From Paramecium sonneborni (lineage: Eukaryota > Ciliophora > Oligohymenophorea > Peniculida > Parameciidae), in assembly GCA_905182985.1 (NCBI GenBank), contig CAJJDN010000134.1, positions 76,749 to 140,748 of the forward strand: DNA of 64,000 nt, read 5' to 3'. The translations under genes and the position numbers were made by a program. Under the pieces are notes generated by a model. It did no database searches and was not told the DNA's origin. It saw only the letters and a list, made by a program, of their open reading frames with translations. Shown here piece by piece: positions 13,094-24,494 of the stretch (within the stretch, counting starts at the first letter, position 1; each line of letters begins with the position of its first letter).

Positions 13094-14418
13094 TTATTTA
13101 TTATTTATAAATTAATGAAAATATCTGTTTATGAATAATTTAGTTAAGGGATAATTAACTATTATTAAAAAAAAGAGTAAATATAAATATAATATATTGG
13201 ATTGAAGACATAGAATTGATTTGTAACCTTTTAAAACTGAAAATTGAGAATAGTAACTATTTTATAATTCTAAATTCATAATAAAACTTGGAGATTTAAA
13301 TAAATTAATTATATAAATTGTAAGAATAAATAAAATAAAATCATTTAAAAGAAACTAAAATTGTTTAAATAATAGATAAAATTTATTAAATGTAAATATA
13401 GAATTCATATCTCATTGATTTATGATATTAATAGATGAAATAAAATTATGAGCATAAATAAATATAAAAATTATTATTAAAACTTCAAGAAAATTCAAGA
13501 AAAGAATAACTATAATTCAATTTATTTTTTGAACTTAACAAATTTCACTGATGAATTGAAGATTTCATCTTAAGGTACTTTATTAATTTTATAAAAAACT
13601 TGTAGTTGTGCTAACAATTTAGGTATCGAAAAATAATAAGAAAAATGAAGATAAATACACAATACTTATAGAAAAAAAAAATAGTTCAATTAACAAAAAT
13701 TTGTTTTACTATGAAATCTTATTATCGATCTCAATTAATTTCATAGGTATTTGAAGGTAAATTATCTTTGAAACAATTTTAATCTAATTAATATAATAGA
13801 CCTAATTCATAAGTAAATAATTGATTGGAGAACACTTAGTCAATAAATGAAAGATATTTCATATAAATTTATTCTGAATTTCATAGGATTTGAGTATAAA
13901 TTAAAGGAAAGTAGATGAAATATAAGGAAATACTGAAAGCAACAAAGGTCCATCAATATATGAGAATAATTTAATAAGGGATAGTGGACTAAAATTTTTG
14001 ATCAAATAAAAAATATTAGAGATCCATGACTTTAGGGTTGTGAGATAAAAAAAAGCCAATTTAGAAGGATAATATTATCTCAATCTATATGGCTATAATA
14101 ATTGTGAATTTCTGGGAAGATTAAGTTTTTTTATCCCTTTTATTATAGTAATTACATATAATTGTCATTTAAGTCATTTTAAAGTATGTTGCATATCATC
14201 ATTACTGATGGAGATGATGAAATCATTATTAAAATTTATTGAAATTTATTTAACTTGCTCTATTTCTATATAAGATTAAAAAAATTAGAATGATAATGCA
14301 GATATTCTATGATTTAGAATATGCATTTGGAAGTTGAATTTCAATATGTAATTGTTGGTAACATTTTGGTAAATAATTGTATGATAAATAATAATAAATT
14401 AATTATAGAGAATTATTT
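13094..14418. other. gene-poor region with a possible decayed coding remnant
   Basis: This is 1.3 kb with no acceptable gene. Between about 13900 and 14290 a TGA-free plus-strand frame reads NLIRDSGLKFLIKQKILEI and later a hydrophobic run, but it has no start and TGAs lie just upstream. Elements such as GGxYDxxGLKxGKWxxLxxxF, common in a large Paramecium repeat-protein family, may be dimly visible around 13940-14060 across frames. I treat it as noncoding or a relic. Confidence 0.35.
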
Positions 14419-15601
14419 TCATGCTGAATGAATAGAGAATAGTGTAGTCTTAATTTCAGGAGTGTTCATATTTTGTTATGTAAAATCAGATAAACTACCC
14501 ATTGCATCAAAGATTTAACTTCTTCTTTATACTCTTTTTACAAGTTTATTTTATCTAATATCTTTAATAGAGAATCGATCAATAGGATTTGTATTTAACA
14601 TTCCATTTAATAATTCTTAGCAATGAGGAGAATGCTTATAATTATCCCATGGTCTTGGAATCTAGGATGTCAGTAATTAATGAAAAACAACACCCAAACT
14701 ATAAATGTCCACTTTATAATCATAATTTTAATTTGCCATAATTTCTGGAGCAACATAATTTTTTGTACCACACTTCTAAAAGAGATATCTACCATCGGAT
14801 CTATAAAAGTCTGCAAAACCAAAATCAGCAATAACTGGATCCTCTTTATTCCTAAATAAAATATTATTGGGCTTTAAATCTCTATGAATTATTTTTTTCT
14901 AATGTATATATTCCAGTCCATTTAATAGTTTCAATAACAAACTTATTGCCTTTTCTTCTTTCAATTTATTTACTTAACTTATTTCCATCTACATCTCAAA
15001 AAGTTCTTCAACCAAAAATAAACATTAATCACTTTCAAAACATTCTTTTATTGAGAGAACGTTAGGATGATCCATCAATCTTAATATTTGAATTTCCTTA
15101 AGAATTGCACTTTTGTCTCTTGAATCAAGTAACAATTACTTCTCAAACATTTTGACCGCAAACTATTGTTCATTTTAAACATTCTTTACTTTATAAACCT
15201 ATCTATAATTATTAAATCTATACCTTTCCAAAGCTTCCACTTCCTATTTACTTTAATACTTTATACTAATTTGCAAAATCCTTCTGAATTCCATACAATC
15301 TCAGTATTTATTTTATTTAAGATGTTAGTCCGTATATCAGTAATTCCTTATTTTATTATCTGATCTTCACACCTCTTCCCATACAAACATGATCATTAAA
15401 ATCTATATAAGAATTGGCTATATTTATTGAGTTCATAATTTCTGTCTCCACAACAAAATTTTTCAACGTTAATATTGTGTTTTCTAATTACAATTAGCAT
15501 CTAGCAAAGTTATTTGTTCCAACTTTGAGAAATACAACTTATTTCTTAATCGTTATACCTGTTTCAACTTCATAACACGAGGAGTCAAAAAAGTTATCCA
15601 T
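14419..15601 (-). CDS. serine/threonine protein kinase with N-terminal PH-like region
   Basis: A model of 385 residues with a 25-nt intron (15199-15223) inside the glycine loop. Residues 1-110 form a beta-rich region seen in many Paramecium kinases and resembling a PH fold. The kinase domain has GSGSFGKV, the catalytic Lys in FAVKMFEK, HRDLKPNN, the metal-binding DFG in IADFGFAD, and a CGTKNYVAPE activation segment. YKVDIYSLGVV and a short tail follow. All catalytic residues are present. The gene at 36202-37688 has the same domain order. The specific pathway is unknown; a CAMK-like group is the best guess. Confidence 0.88.
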
Positions 15602-16099
15602 TTATTATTTTAATAAAATTCTGATAAAACGAATTTCATTTAAATAACATATATTACCAATCATATACTTTCAATTTAAATTTATAATAGTTCATTCATT
15701 AAAAAAAAAAAAAAGTTTTTAATTTTTTAAAATAAAATAAAACATAATTTTTTATTATGCAATTTTATATAAATTCTCTAGCAAATACCCTTAATATGCA
15801 AAGTCACTAAATTTTTATTCAATTTTTTTTGGTTCAGTTGTTATAATTTTTCAGGTTCTTAAAATTATTTTCTCTCGTAATATTAATTGTAAGTGATTCC
15901 TAATAGTTTTTATGAAAACAATAAATATTCAAATTTTTAAGATAAAAATTCTACCTACATCAAAATAATTGTTAAATTTATATTATAGGGATAATTTTAT
16001 ACAAAATTTTATTAAATAAAGAAAGCATTAAATAATATTGTAAGAGTAAACAAATTATTGATGCAATGAAGGATTGATATTTTTCTTTATATTGAATGG
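15602..16099. other. divergent intergenic region, no supported gene
   Basis: About 500 bp of AT-rich DNA between divergent starts, including a 14-base run of A at 15697-15714. I see no conserved coding or RNA feature. Confidence 0.4.
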
Positions 16100-16510
16100 A
16101 TGATGTCCATATTAAATTTAGATGAGAAAATAGGTCAATATCAATTTTTATATATTTTCAAAGTTTTAAAACTGGTTTTTAAGAGGGGTAAGTAATTAAT
16201 TCTCAAAATTTTAAGAAAAAGATTCTTAAAGAATATTACAGGAATTCTAAAATGTACAAAAAAGTTGGCAAAAACAAATTAAAGCCAAACAGGAGATTTA
16301 TGAATATGAGAACAAAGTGTTATAAGTCATATTAAAAATAGAAATTGTTGCAAAGAAATTGAATAATTCTTTTAAAAGATTGTTCAAATTGTCTATCATC
16401 ATTAATGTAAGAATGTAAAGTGGTAGAGAAAGAGTAGAAGATACAAGAAGAATTTGTTTTTTTAATATTTATGTAGTTATTTTAAATACTAATACAAAGC
16501 TCAAAATTGA
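16100..16510 (+). CDS. hypothetical small protein, 3' structure uncertain
   Basis: From the tandem ATG at 16100, a 28-nt intron (16188-16215) joins MMSILNLDEKIGQYQFLYIF to a coiled-coil-like exon (DSQRILQEFQNVQKSWQKQ, KAKQEIYEYENKVLQ). Beyond about 16330 three frames look partly coding and I could not fix the last exon. One option ends at 16510 and overlaps the convergent gene by about 10 bp. No family is recognised. Confidence 0.35.
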
Positions 16511-16761
16511 TCTCTTAATTTGCAATCCAAATATTCAATGACTAATATTGGTTTATCAACTTTGAATGTTTTTTTATTTGTAGGTGATATATTACTATCC
16601 CAAGAATCATCTAAACTAAATGTTTCTATTTCTTCCGCCTATGGACTTGGTAGAGGTCTAATATTTAAATGAAAATGATACCTGGCTTTAATATGTTATG
16701 GAGTATTTGTATTTGTGAAGTGAGATTGTGTTTTAAGTTTGAGGTGATAAAAGGCTTGCAT
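16501..16761 (-). CDS. small acidic hypothetical protein
   Basis: A model of 78 residues with a 24-nt intron (16658-16681). The first exon starts MQAFYHLKLKTQ. After the splice the reading is RPLPSPQAEEIETFSLDDSWDS and ends in ILVIEYLDCKLRDQF. Codon content and the intron make it look genuine despite its size. There is no known domain. Its stop faces the plus-strand gene that ends nearby. Confidence 0.6.
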
Positions 16762-17081
16762 TAAGTGGCCTGATCAAAGTTATAGAAAATAAATAATACA
16801 TTTGAAATTAATAAATCATGTAATTTAAATTGCTTTCAAATATAATAATTCCAAATATATTCTTCTGGAATATACTAAATTTAATAAGAGGTACTGATAA
16901 TTTTGAACAATATATATTTAAAATATTTACGTTAAATTAATAAATAATACTTTAATTAGTGCAAGCATTATTTATTTATATAAGTTTGTGATGTTAAAAC
17001 TTTAAATAGCACTTGAGCCTTTTACAATAAAAGGTTTACTATAAATTTAGTTTTTTATTTCATAAATTAAAAGTTTATTAA

Positions 17082-18789
17082 ATGAATTCTGAATTATCTT
17101 AAAAAGTAAGTGAATAAAATGATATGTATATCTAATCAAAATGTGATGATTATAAAAAGCAGTTTAAAAGTGATGATTTTACATTAGAAGACAAAGTACA
17201 ATTTTCGAATTTAAATATGAATGAACCATTAGACATGAAATCTCCTTCAGAAACAGTATATTTAATAATGAATGTTAGATTTAAGAGTTTATATTCACAG
17301 AAGAGAAATTAGAAGCTTAAGGAAAGGGTTTTGTGAGTACTTTGTTAAATTAAAATAAATTTGTTAATATAAAGCTTCTTGATTTATCTAAATGTAATCT
17401 TACTGAAATACCAGACGATGTGAAGTAAAATGAATTATAAATATAGATAAATGAGCAATTTATAAAAGTTGTATTTGAGTGGAAATATGTTGGTAAAATT
17501 ACCAGACTTTTTATAATCTTTAAAGTTTTTAGAAATTTTAGATTTATCTTACAACTAATTATCACATTATCATATTTATTTGGAACGCTTAAATTAGCTT
17601 AATCTAAATTGTAATATTATTTAGCAACCATATTGTGGGAAATTAGATATACTTAGCATTTAGATGAATCCAATAATTTAATTACCTAAACAATTTTATA
17701 AAGCATTGAAAAATATGAACTAATTAGAATTTGATTGGTTTAAATATTGTAAGCCTTCTTTACCATCTAAAATGAATTTTTAGAAATATCCATGGGTTAA
17801 AGAGAAATTAATAAATGCCTTATAACAAAAAGCCTTGGGATTCTAAGTATTCATATAATTATTGAGTCAAAATGAATTGAATTATAGTAGCACTGATTAT
17901 AAGGAGAGAAACTTATTTTGTTAAGCAGGAATGAATGATGAAATAGGAGTGTTATATTGTTTAAATTAGATTATACCTTAAGATATCAATATAACTGATT
18001 TTGACAATAATACACCTTTATCAGTTTGTTATTTAGAAGGCAAAATGAGGTTAATTTTCATAATAATTAAGATCAGTGAGTATTTTAAAGTCTATTGGTG
18101 GTAAATTTTCACTTAATACGATTCATTGTATGAGTTAAAGAGCAGATGTTTTGAATTTAAAATTTTTATTAGGAATCAAAGAAACTCATTAATAATTAAT
18201 GAAGTCTAAAATATAACATCCAATAAATGATGAATCATTAGTAATGATGAGAAATATAGATGGAAATACCCCATTACATTCATTAATGATGAATTTTGAT
18301 AAGCATGAACTAAGTACTGAATTTGGTTAGATATTATTATTTTTTGGAGCAGACCCAAATGCTGAAAATTATGAAGGATGTACTCCACTTGATATGGCAA
18401 TTAAAAAATAATAATTAAAAGGACTTAAATTTGCAAATGATTTCAATCTATCAAATTATGCTGACTTTTTAAATAAAAGATTCTTTGATTTTTCTCATTA
18501 ATCAACTTTTAATCGTTTTGGACTTTGTCATACAGCTGTAAATATTGGAAATTTTGAAATCTTAGAGTTCCTCATTTCAATCAATGCAGATTTTTTCGCT
18601 TTTAATAAATCTAATAAATTACCTAGAAATTTAGCTACTTAAAATTTAGTGGCTTTAAAGAATATTAGAAAGCTAGAAAAGAGATATATTCTAACAAATG
18701 TGATTAAAGAAAAATCACTATTAGAACAATAAGAAAAGTACATTAACTAAATTAATTAGAAATGTATATTAAATGCGATACTAAATTGA
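17082..18789 (+). CDS. leucine-rich repeat plus ankyrin-repeat protein
   Basis: A model of 546 residues with introns at 17256-17278 (23 nt), 17425-17446 (22 nt) and 18050-18071 (22 nt). Residues about 80-190 are LRRs (IKLLDLSKCNLTEIPDDV, LQKLYLSGNMLVKLPDFLQ, LEILDLSYNQL). A linker with LEFDWFKYC comes next. The C-terminal half is ankyrin-like (NTPLSVCYLEG, DGNTPLHSLMMNFDKHEL, LLFFGADPNAENYEGCTPLD). These are protein-interaction modules with no catalytic domain. The gene at 34028-36173 has the same order and a matching LDWLNYC linker, so the two are paralogues. The stop is 7 bp before the next start. Confidence 0.82.
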
Positions 18790-18796
18790 AAAGAAT

Positions 18797-19758
18797 ATGG
18801 TTTAAAGGCATCATAATATGGTCTAGAAATATGTAGATTAAGAGGAAATTGAAGATATTCAATCTATGGAAAGCATTAATGATTTTAGTTTAATAGTAGG
18901 TAGCGAATGTACTGTAAGAGAAACTGTTGCAGAATCTACACCAATATTCAAAAAATAATAATAAACAATTTCTTCTGTTTAACAAAACATTGCATAGATA
19001 TCAACTTTAGAATTTCCAGATTATTATCCTGACATCTTAAAACTCTTAAGAAGTGGAAATATTGACACAGCTATAAATAAATTAGATAATATTTTACACT
19101 AAGATATAATTAGTGTATCTGAAAGGCTCAAATATAAAAATCAATTATCTTTATTGAAGTTAAAATTTAAATAGAAAAATGTTTAATTAAAATCTACAGT
19201 TGGCTAAGATGTATAATTAATCCTGAATGAGTATCAATTTAAATCTATAAAAACAGAATTTAGAAGTATATCTATCCAAATATAATAGGTAAATATTTCA
19301 AACAAGTCCAAACCATACTAAATGCATAAACGGAATCAGAAATCTCTAAGGCTTTAAATATTGTGTCAAGATAAAAAATTATATGTTCATCCTTTAATTT
19401 AAATAGAGATCTTTTAGTATCGGATCTATCTCTTATATCTGATCTTAGAGCAAGATTGAGTATAAATCTAGTCTATGATATAAATAACTATGCCTCTCAC
19501 TTATTTTCTTCATAAAATTAACTACATCTATGGCTCTACAGTTGCTTTTCAAAAAAACAAAAAATTCTAGTTTAAACAAGTTTTTTAAATCTACAAAATT
19601 TTGAATATCTTCAATTGATGAAATTCAAAAAAAAGATAGTTCTTATTGGAAAATAAGATGATCTAACTCTTCAAAAAGATATTGAAGAATAAAATTGTGT
19701 ACCAGTAAATTAGATAATTTGTAATAATAATCTGTTTTGTAACAGTAAAAGATAATGA
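18797..19758 (+). CDS. hypothetical protein
   Basis: A model of 312 residues with one intron (19266-19288, 23 nt), which moves the frame into a well-formed second half. The N-terminus is acidic. The middle reads FPDYYPDILKLLRSGNIDTA and LDNILHQDIISVSERLKYKN, a helical pattern like a short helical-repeat protein. No family is recognised. The start could instead be the ATG at 18819. It begins 7 bp after the stop of the LRR-ankyrin gene on the same strand. Confidence 0.55.
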
Positions 19759-20715
19759 AAAAATCTATATTTAATATTTTATCTATTTTATAGCTATTTA
19801 TAAACTTTCATAAAAAATTTAATAATAATAAAAATTTCATCAACCTGAATTAACTTGCTACCAATTTAACTGATAATAATTTTAACAAAAATCTCTTCAT
19901 CATATTTTCCATCCCTCGTTTCTATTCCCTGAAACTATTATAAAGATTAAATTATTATATCAATTAAAATCATTAAAAACATAAGAGTTTGAGATTTGAA
20001 GGAGTTTAGCTTAATTTGGACAATTTTTGTAAACTATAAACCTTAAATTAAGTTCTGCTCATTCATAATAAAAATAATTTATATTATATAAGTAAAATAA
20101 TTATGATAATATTATATAAATCAAATTTGATAAGCCAACTAGTTTAATTAAGACCACGAAAGATAATTTTTTTTAATTATTTATTGTTTGATTGGATATA
20201 TAATTTAAAATAAAATTACTAAAATTATAATTGTTTATTCTATCGATAAATTAAGAAAATTTAGCATTTTTAGCTTTAAATTCTAATTTAATATTAAATA
20301 AACTATTACACTTGAAGACAGGAAAATTTTCTGCTGTTAATGTTTTAATTTCGTATTATAAATTATAAAATAGCATAATGAGATAAAAAATTTATACTAT
20401 CGGATAAAAATCAAATATACTTCTTATAAAAAATGAACTTGATATATTTTAAATATTTATAATTCTTTTATGTGAATAAGAATTTAAAAGAAGGCAAAGA
20501 ATAAAAATATTCAAATCTCATAAATTCTGATTATAAATTTAGTCGAGTATTGAACTATAAATAAATATGGAGGTCAACTACTATAGAAATCTTCATTAAA
20601 TAAAAATGATAAAATTTTGATATTATTCACGTTTTTATATTTATGATGTATGATATTGGAAAGTTAAATAATGATATAAAAATTGAGTAGATAAACAAGA
20701 ATTATTTTAATATAA
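19759..20715. other. gene-poor AT-rich region
   Basis: Nearly 1 kb without a supported gene. A long TGA-free frame starts at 19755 and overlaps the previous stop, but its composition is dominated by N, I, K, F, L and Y as in random AT-rich DNA. No other structure is seen. Confidence 0.4.
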
Positions 20716-22043
20716 ATGATAAAGAGATTCAAAAAACTCTTTCAGGGTTAAAGTGAGTTCCAATCATTTCTAACAAAATCTAGTCTAACAAAAGATAACT
20801 TTGTTTACAAGCAAGAAGATGTTGAAATTTTAATACCATTTTTAACTGATGACCAGAATATATTCGATTTTTTTTAGGTATATTAGGATGAAAGCTTCCA
20901 AGCTTATACAATAAAAATGAAAATGCTCATAACAATTCATTAAGTGCTAAATATTAGTGAAGAGTTTGCTTCATAATTCTCAAAAATAAATTTTGCATAT
21001 TTTAATAAGTATGAATGATTGAATATTAGCAGATCTACCTAAAAGCCAGAAACATTTGTGTTTAAGTAAGTAACAAATGAGGTATGGTTGTTAGAAAATC
21101 TTTAAATTCCATTTTTGCAGTATTTATAAAAATTGGCATTGAATGTTCAAGAAGTAAAAAGTTATCGAAATCATCATTTTCGAAAATAGATTAATTAATC
21201 TAAGTATAAGATGTTAATTTATAAAAGTCTCGTAGTTGAATGTTTCAAATTAGAAAACCTTGTAAATTAAGGTTTATCTTTAGTACCCTAACTGAAAACA
21301 TCCTTATCAAATTTTCCTCATGATTTTCTTTTGAAGAAATTAGCCTGTAACCTCTATTGTGAATTAAGGCAATTTCAAAGACAATTGATTAATTCTCTGT
21401 CTGCTTTATTGGATACCAACTCTAGGGCCTCAAATATTGAGATATTTGAGTTCTTCAGAGAAGTAAGATCTCTCTCTCACAATTCAAATAGGTGTAAATG
21501 ATTGAGAAGAAGACCATGTCATATTATATGTTACACAAGTTGTTTGATCCTGGAAGAAAACTAATGCCTCCTTTGTAATTGAAAATAGATCTCAAAAGTG
21601 CAAAACATCTTGAATAGTAAGCTTTAAATGAACAACTAAAGATTAATTAGCAAAAATAAATGAGAAGTTAACGTAATTCCAGATCTAACAGTATGGATCA
21701 ATAATAAAGAGTGTCTTAAGGTTTTATTAGTTAAAGAGAACGCCGATTTATGATGTATAGCAGAGCTAAAAAATAAGATACAATTTAGGAAGACATTGAA
21801 ATGCCAACTGAAGAATAATAACCATCAGATAAGAAAAAATCAACTTAAATTATTGATAATTAAGCCAATTAAATACCAAAACAATTTGATAATCTTGAAG
21901 AAAATAATAGTGATATACAAAAAAAAGAAAGCAGTAATGAAAGTGAAATTAATGAAAGAAATAGTTAAAAAGAAACTAATGATATTGTTAAAAATTAAGA
22001 AAGTACTAGTCAAGCAGATTAAGATGAAAATTAATATATTTGA
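20716..22043 (+). CDS. hypothetical helical protein, possibly ANTH/ENTH-like, with polar C-terminal tail
   Basis: A model of 425 residues with introns at 21009-21029 (21 nt) and 21463-21491 (29 nt). Residues 1-270 are helical: IFDFFQVYQDESFQAYTIKM, MLITIHQVLNISEEFASQF, HDFLLKKLACNLYCELRQF. The last 150 residues are Gln/Ser/Glu-rich and disordered (SRSNSMDQQQRVSQ, then acidic). A lipid-binding helical N-terminus followed by a low-complexity tail is typical of ANTH-type endocytic adaptors, and LITIHQVL resembles that fold. The similarity is weak, so the name is only a suggestion. Confidence 0.5.
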
Positions 22044-22074
22044 TTAATAATAAATTTTTTTTTATTAAAGTTTT

Positions 22075-24453
22075 ATGAGCTCAATATAAGAAATCGAGAG
22101 TTGTTTATCATAAGCTATTCAATAAAGAACTGCTACTGAAATTGTAGCTACTATGGGCACTAAAGTTCTAACTTTACAGAATTTTTAATATTTGATTAAA
22201 AAATACAATAAGAATATCATCAATAAAGAAGTAGAGGAATATTATTATAAAAAACTCACCGATTTTGATAGTAGAGTTGGAATAACATAAGAAATTTTTG
22301 AGAAGATGGTTGAAAATTTACCAAAACCTAAACGAAGGTAAGATGTTGTAATGAGTTTAATTGAGGGAATATAATCTAAAAAAGCATCTTTAGAAAGAAT
22401 TTTTAAATTTTTTGATTATGATGGTGATGGAAAAATGTAATTAAATGAAATGAAAGAGTTTGTGGAATACTTGTATCCTGATATTACTGAATAAGATATA
22501 AAAATTTTAATGAAAAATAACGATGTGGTTTAATTCTCATTTGAAAATATTAAAACTTTATTGTCGTTCGAATAAAATATGAATGCTGAAGTTATTATTG
22601 TAAAAGATGAAAATGAAACTGATGAAAATGAAGATGATGATGATAACGAAGATGAATTTGGAATGTTTAAAGGAAACCAGGAGGAATTCTTTGATGAATA
22701 TGGTCTTTCTGAAGATTCCACCTATTATGATGCTTTCGTAAAATTTAAAAATTTATATTATAAATTAAAAGAAAACAAAACGGTTTTTGTTGATCCAGAT
22801 TTCAAACCTGATTAAGTAAGTTTAGGAAATGTTGGTAATAATTTTGAGTGGAAAAGACTATCAGAGATTTGGAAAAATGTTTAAGTTTTTTAAAAAGATA
22901 TATATCATTCAACTAATGATTTAGGTGATCATTCTTTAGTATCTCCAAGAGACATAAAACAAGGTTATCTGGGAGATTGTTATTTTTTATCATCTTTAGC
23001 ATCAATTGCAAGTAAACAGTAAAATATTTTAATTCATTCTTAGTCCTGATGAAATTTTTGATATGTTTTAAACTCCTACTATAAATCCATATGGTGTTTA
23101 TGGTGTATGGTTTTGTATTCAGGGAGTTTGGAAATTAATTACTTTAGATGATTATGTACCTGTTCATAATAATGAACCGGCATTTAGTGGAAGTGATTCT
23201 TAAGAAATTTGGGTCATTCTATTAGAAAAGGCATGGGCTAAATTATTTGGAAGTTATGGAAATATCATTAGTGGTGATCCTAGAGAAGTTATTGCTAGTA
23301 TTACTGGTGGACCTACTTGGTGTATTGGTACTGATGATAGTACATTTATTGAAAGACTTAAATAAATCACAAGTTCTCATTAAAATTATATTGTTTGTGC
23401 AGGAACACATTCTGATCATCCAGAAATTGAATAATTAGGATTAATTAGGAATCATGCTTATTCGGTATTGAACTTTAGAACTATCAAATTACCAACTAAA
23501 GAAGAAATTCAACTTATTTAATTAAAAAATCCATATGGAAATGATCAAGAATGGAATGGAGATTGGAGTGATAAAAGTCCACTTTGGACATAAGAGTTAA
23601 AAGATAATGTTTTATAAAACTAAGAAGAAGATGGCATATTCTTTATGTGTATTGATGATTTCAAAAAGTACTTCGAAAGTGTTTTTATAGGATTTTGCAA
23701 TCCTTATTTTTAATTTAATTCACTTATAATTTAATGTCAAAGAAGGAAATCAGCCTATATTTTAGTTAATATTAAAAAAGATGGAGAATATTATTTTTCT
23801 GCTTATTAAAAATCTTCAAGAATGTTTAAATAACAATCAAATCAGTTATAACAATAATATGATTATTCGGAAATCCGTTTGATATTATCAAAAATGAATA
23901 AGAATAATTCTATTCAGCCATTAACCTATAGGACAGAAACAGATATGACCTTTAATATCAATGGTAGATTATAAAAAGGGTAATATATTCTACAAGTTAA
24001 AGCAAATTGGATAATGGAGGAATGGGATTAAAATGATTTACCTTTGGCATCTTATGGAGAAGATAACACAGATATGAAATTTTGTTAGAAAATATCAAAT
24101 TTCTAGCAAGCATCAATTTTATTTGAAGCCAAAGAAAAAAGAGCAGAAGCTAAACCACTTAATCCATCTTATCCTGAACTTGTTGTTTTGAGAAGTAAAT
24201 CATTAGCATATGGGTAATTTTTATATTAATTAATAGTTATCCATTTATTTATTATTAAAATTTATCTAAAGAAAAAACTTTTAGTTTTGAATTACTATTT
24301 GAAGGCGAAATTAAATTAAAGAAACCTCATCATGGTACTTAAGTAGAAATTGAACTTAAGCCAGGATAGGACAAAGTTATTGTTTACAAATATTTAGCAA
24401 AAGGATCAAAAATGAAATTTTAAGTTCAGAAATTTAAATGTGGAGGTGTTTGA
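22075..24453 (+). CDS. calpain-family cysteine protease with N-terminal EF-hand-like segment
   Basis: A model of 776 residues with introns at 23019-23043 (25 nt) and 24214-24236 (23 nt). Residues about 110-150 carry an EF-hand-like loop (DYDGDGKMQLNEM). An acidic linker rich in Asp/Glu follows. The calpain core has the catalytic Cys in GYLGDCYFLSSLAS, His in IRNHAYSVLNF, and Asn in LKNPYGNDQEWNGDWSD, so all three catalytic residues are present. A beta-sandwich domain III follows (DGIFFMCIDDFKKYF, DGEYYFSAYQ). It is an intracellular, probably Ca2+-regulated protease. Its stop is 41 bp from the stop of the convergent histidine kinase. Confidence 0.9.
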
Positions 24454-24494
24454 TGAATGATTTACAATATCAAATCAAATATATTCATAAAATA

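Noticed and set aside
19755..20320. A 185-codon TGA-free plus frame overlapping the preceding stop.
   Set aside because: It is composed almost wholly of N/I/K/F/L/Y as in random AT-rich sequence, with no conserved block.
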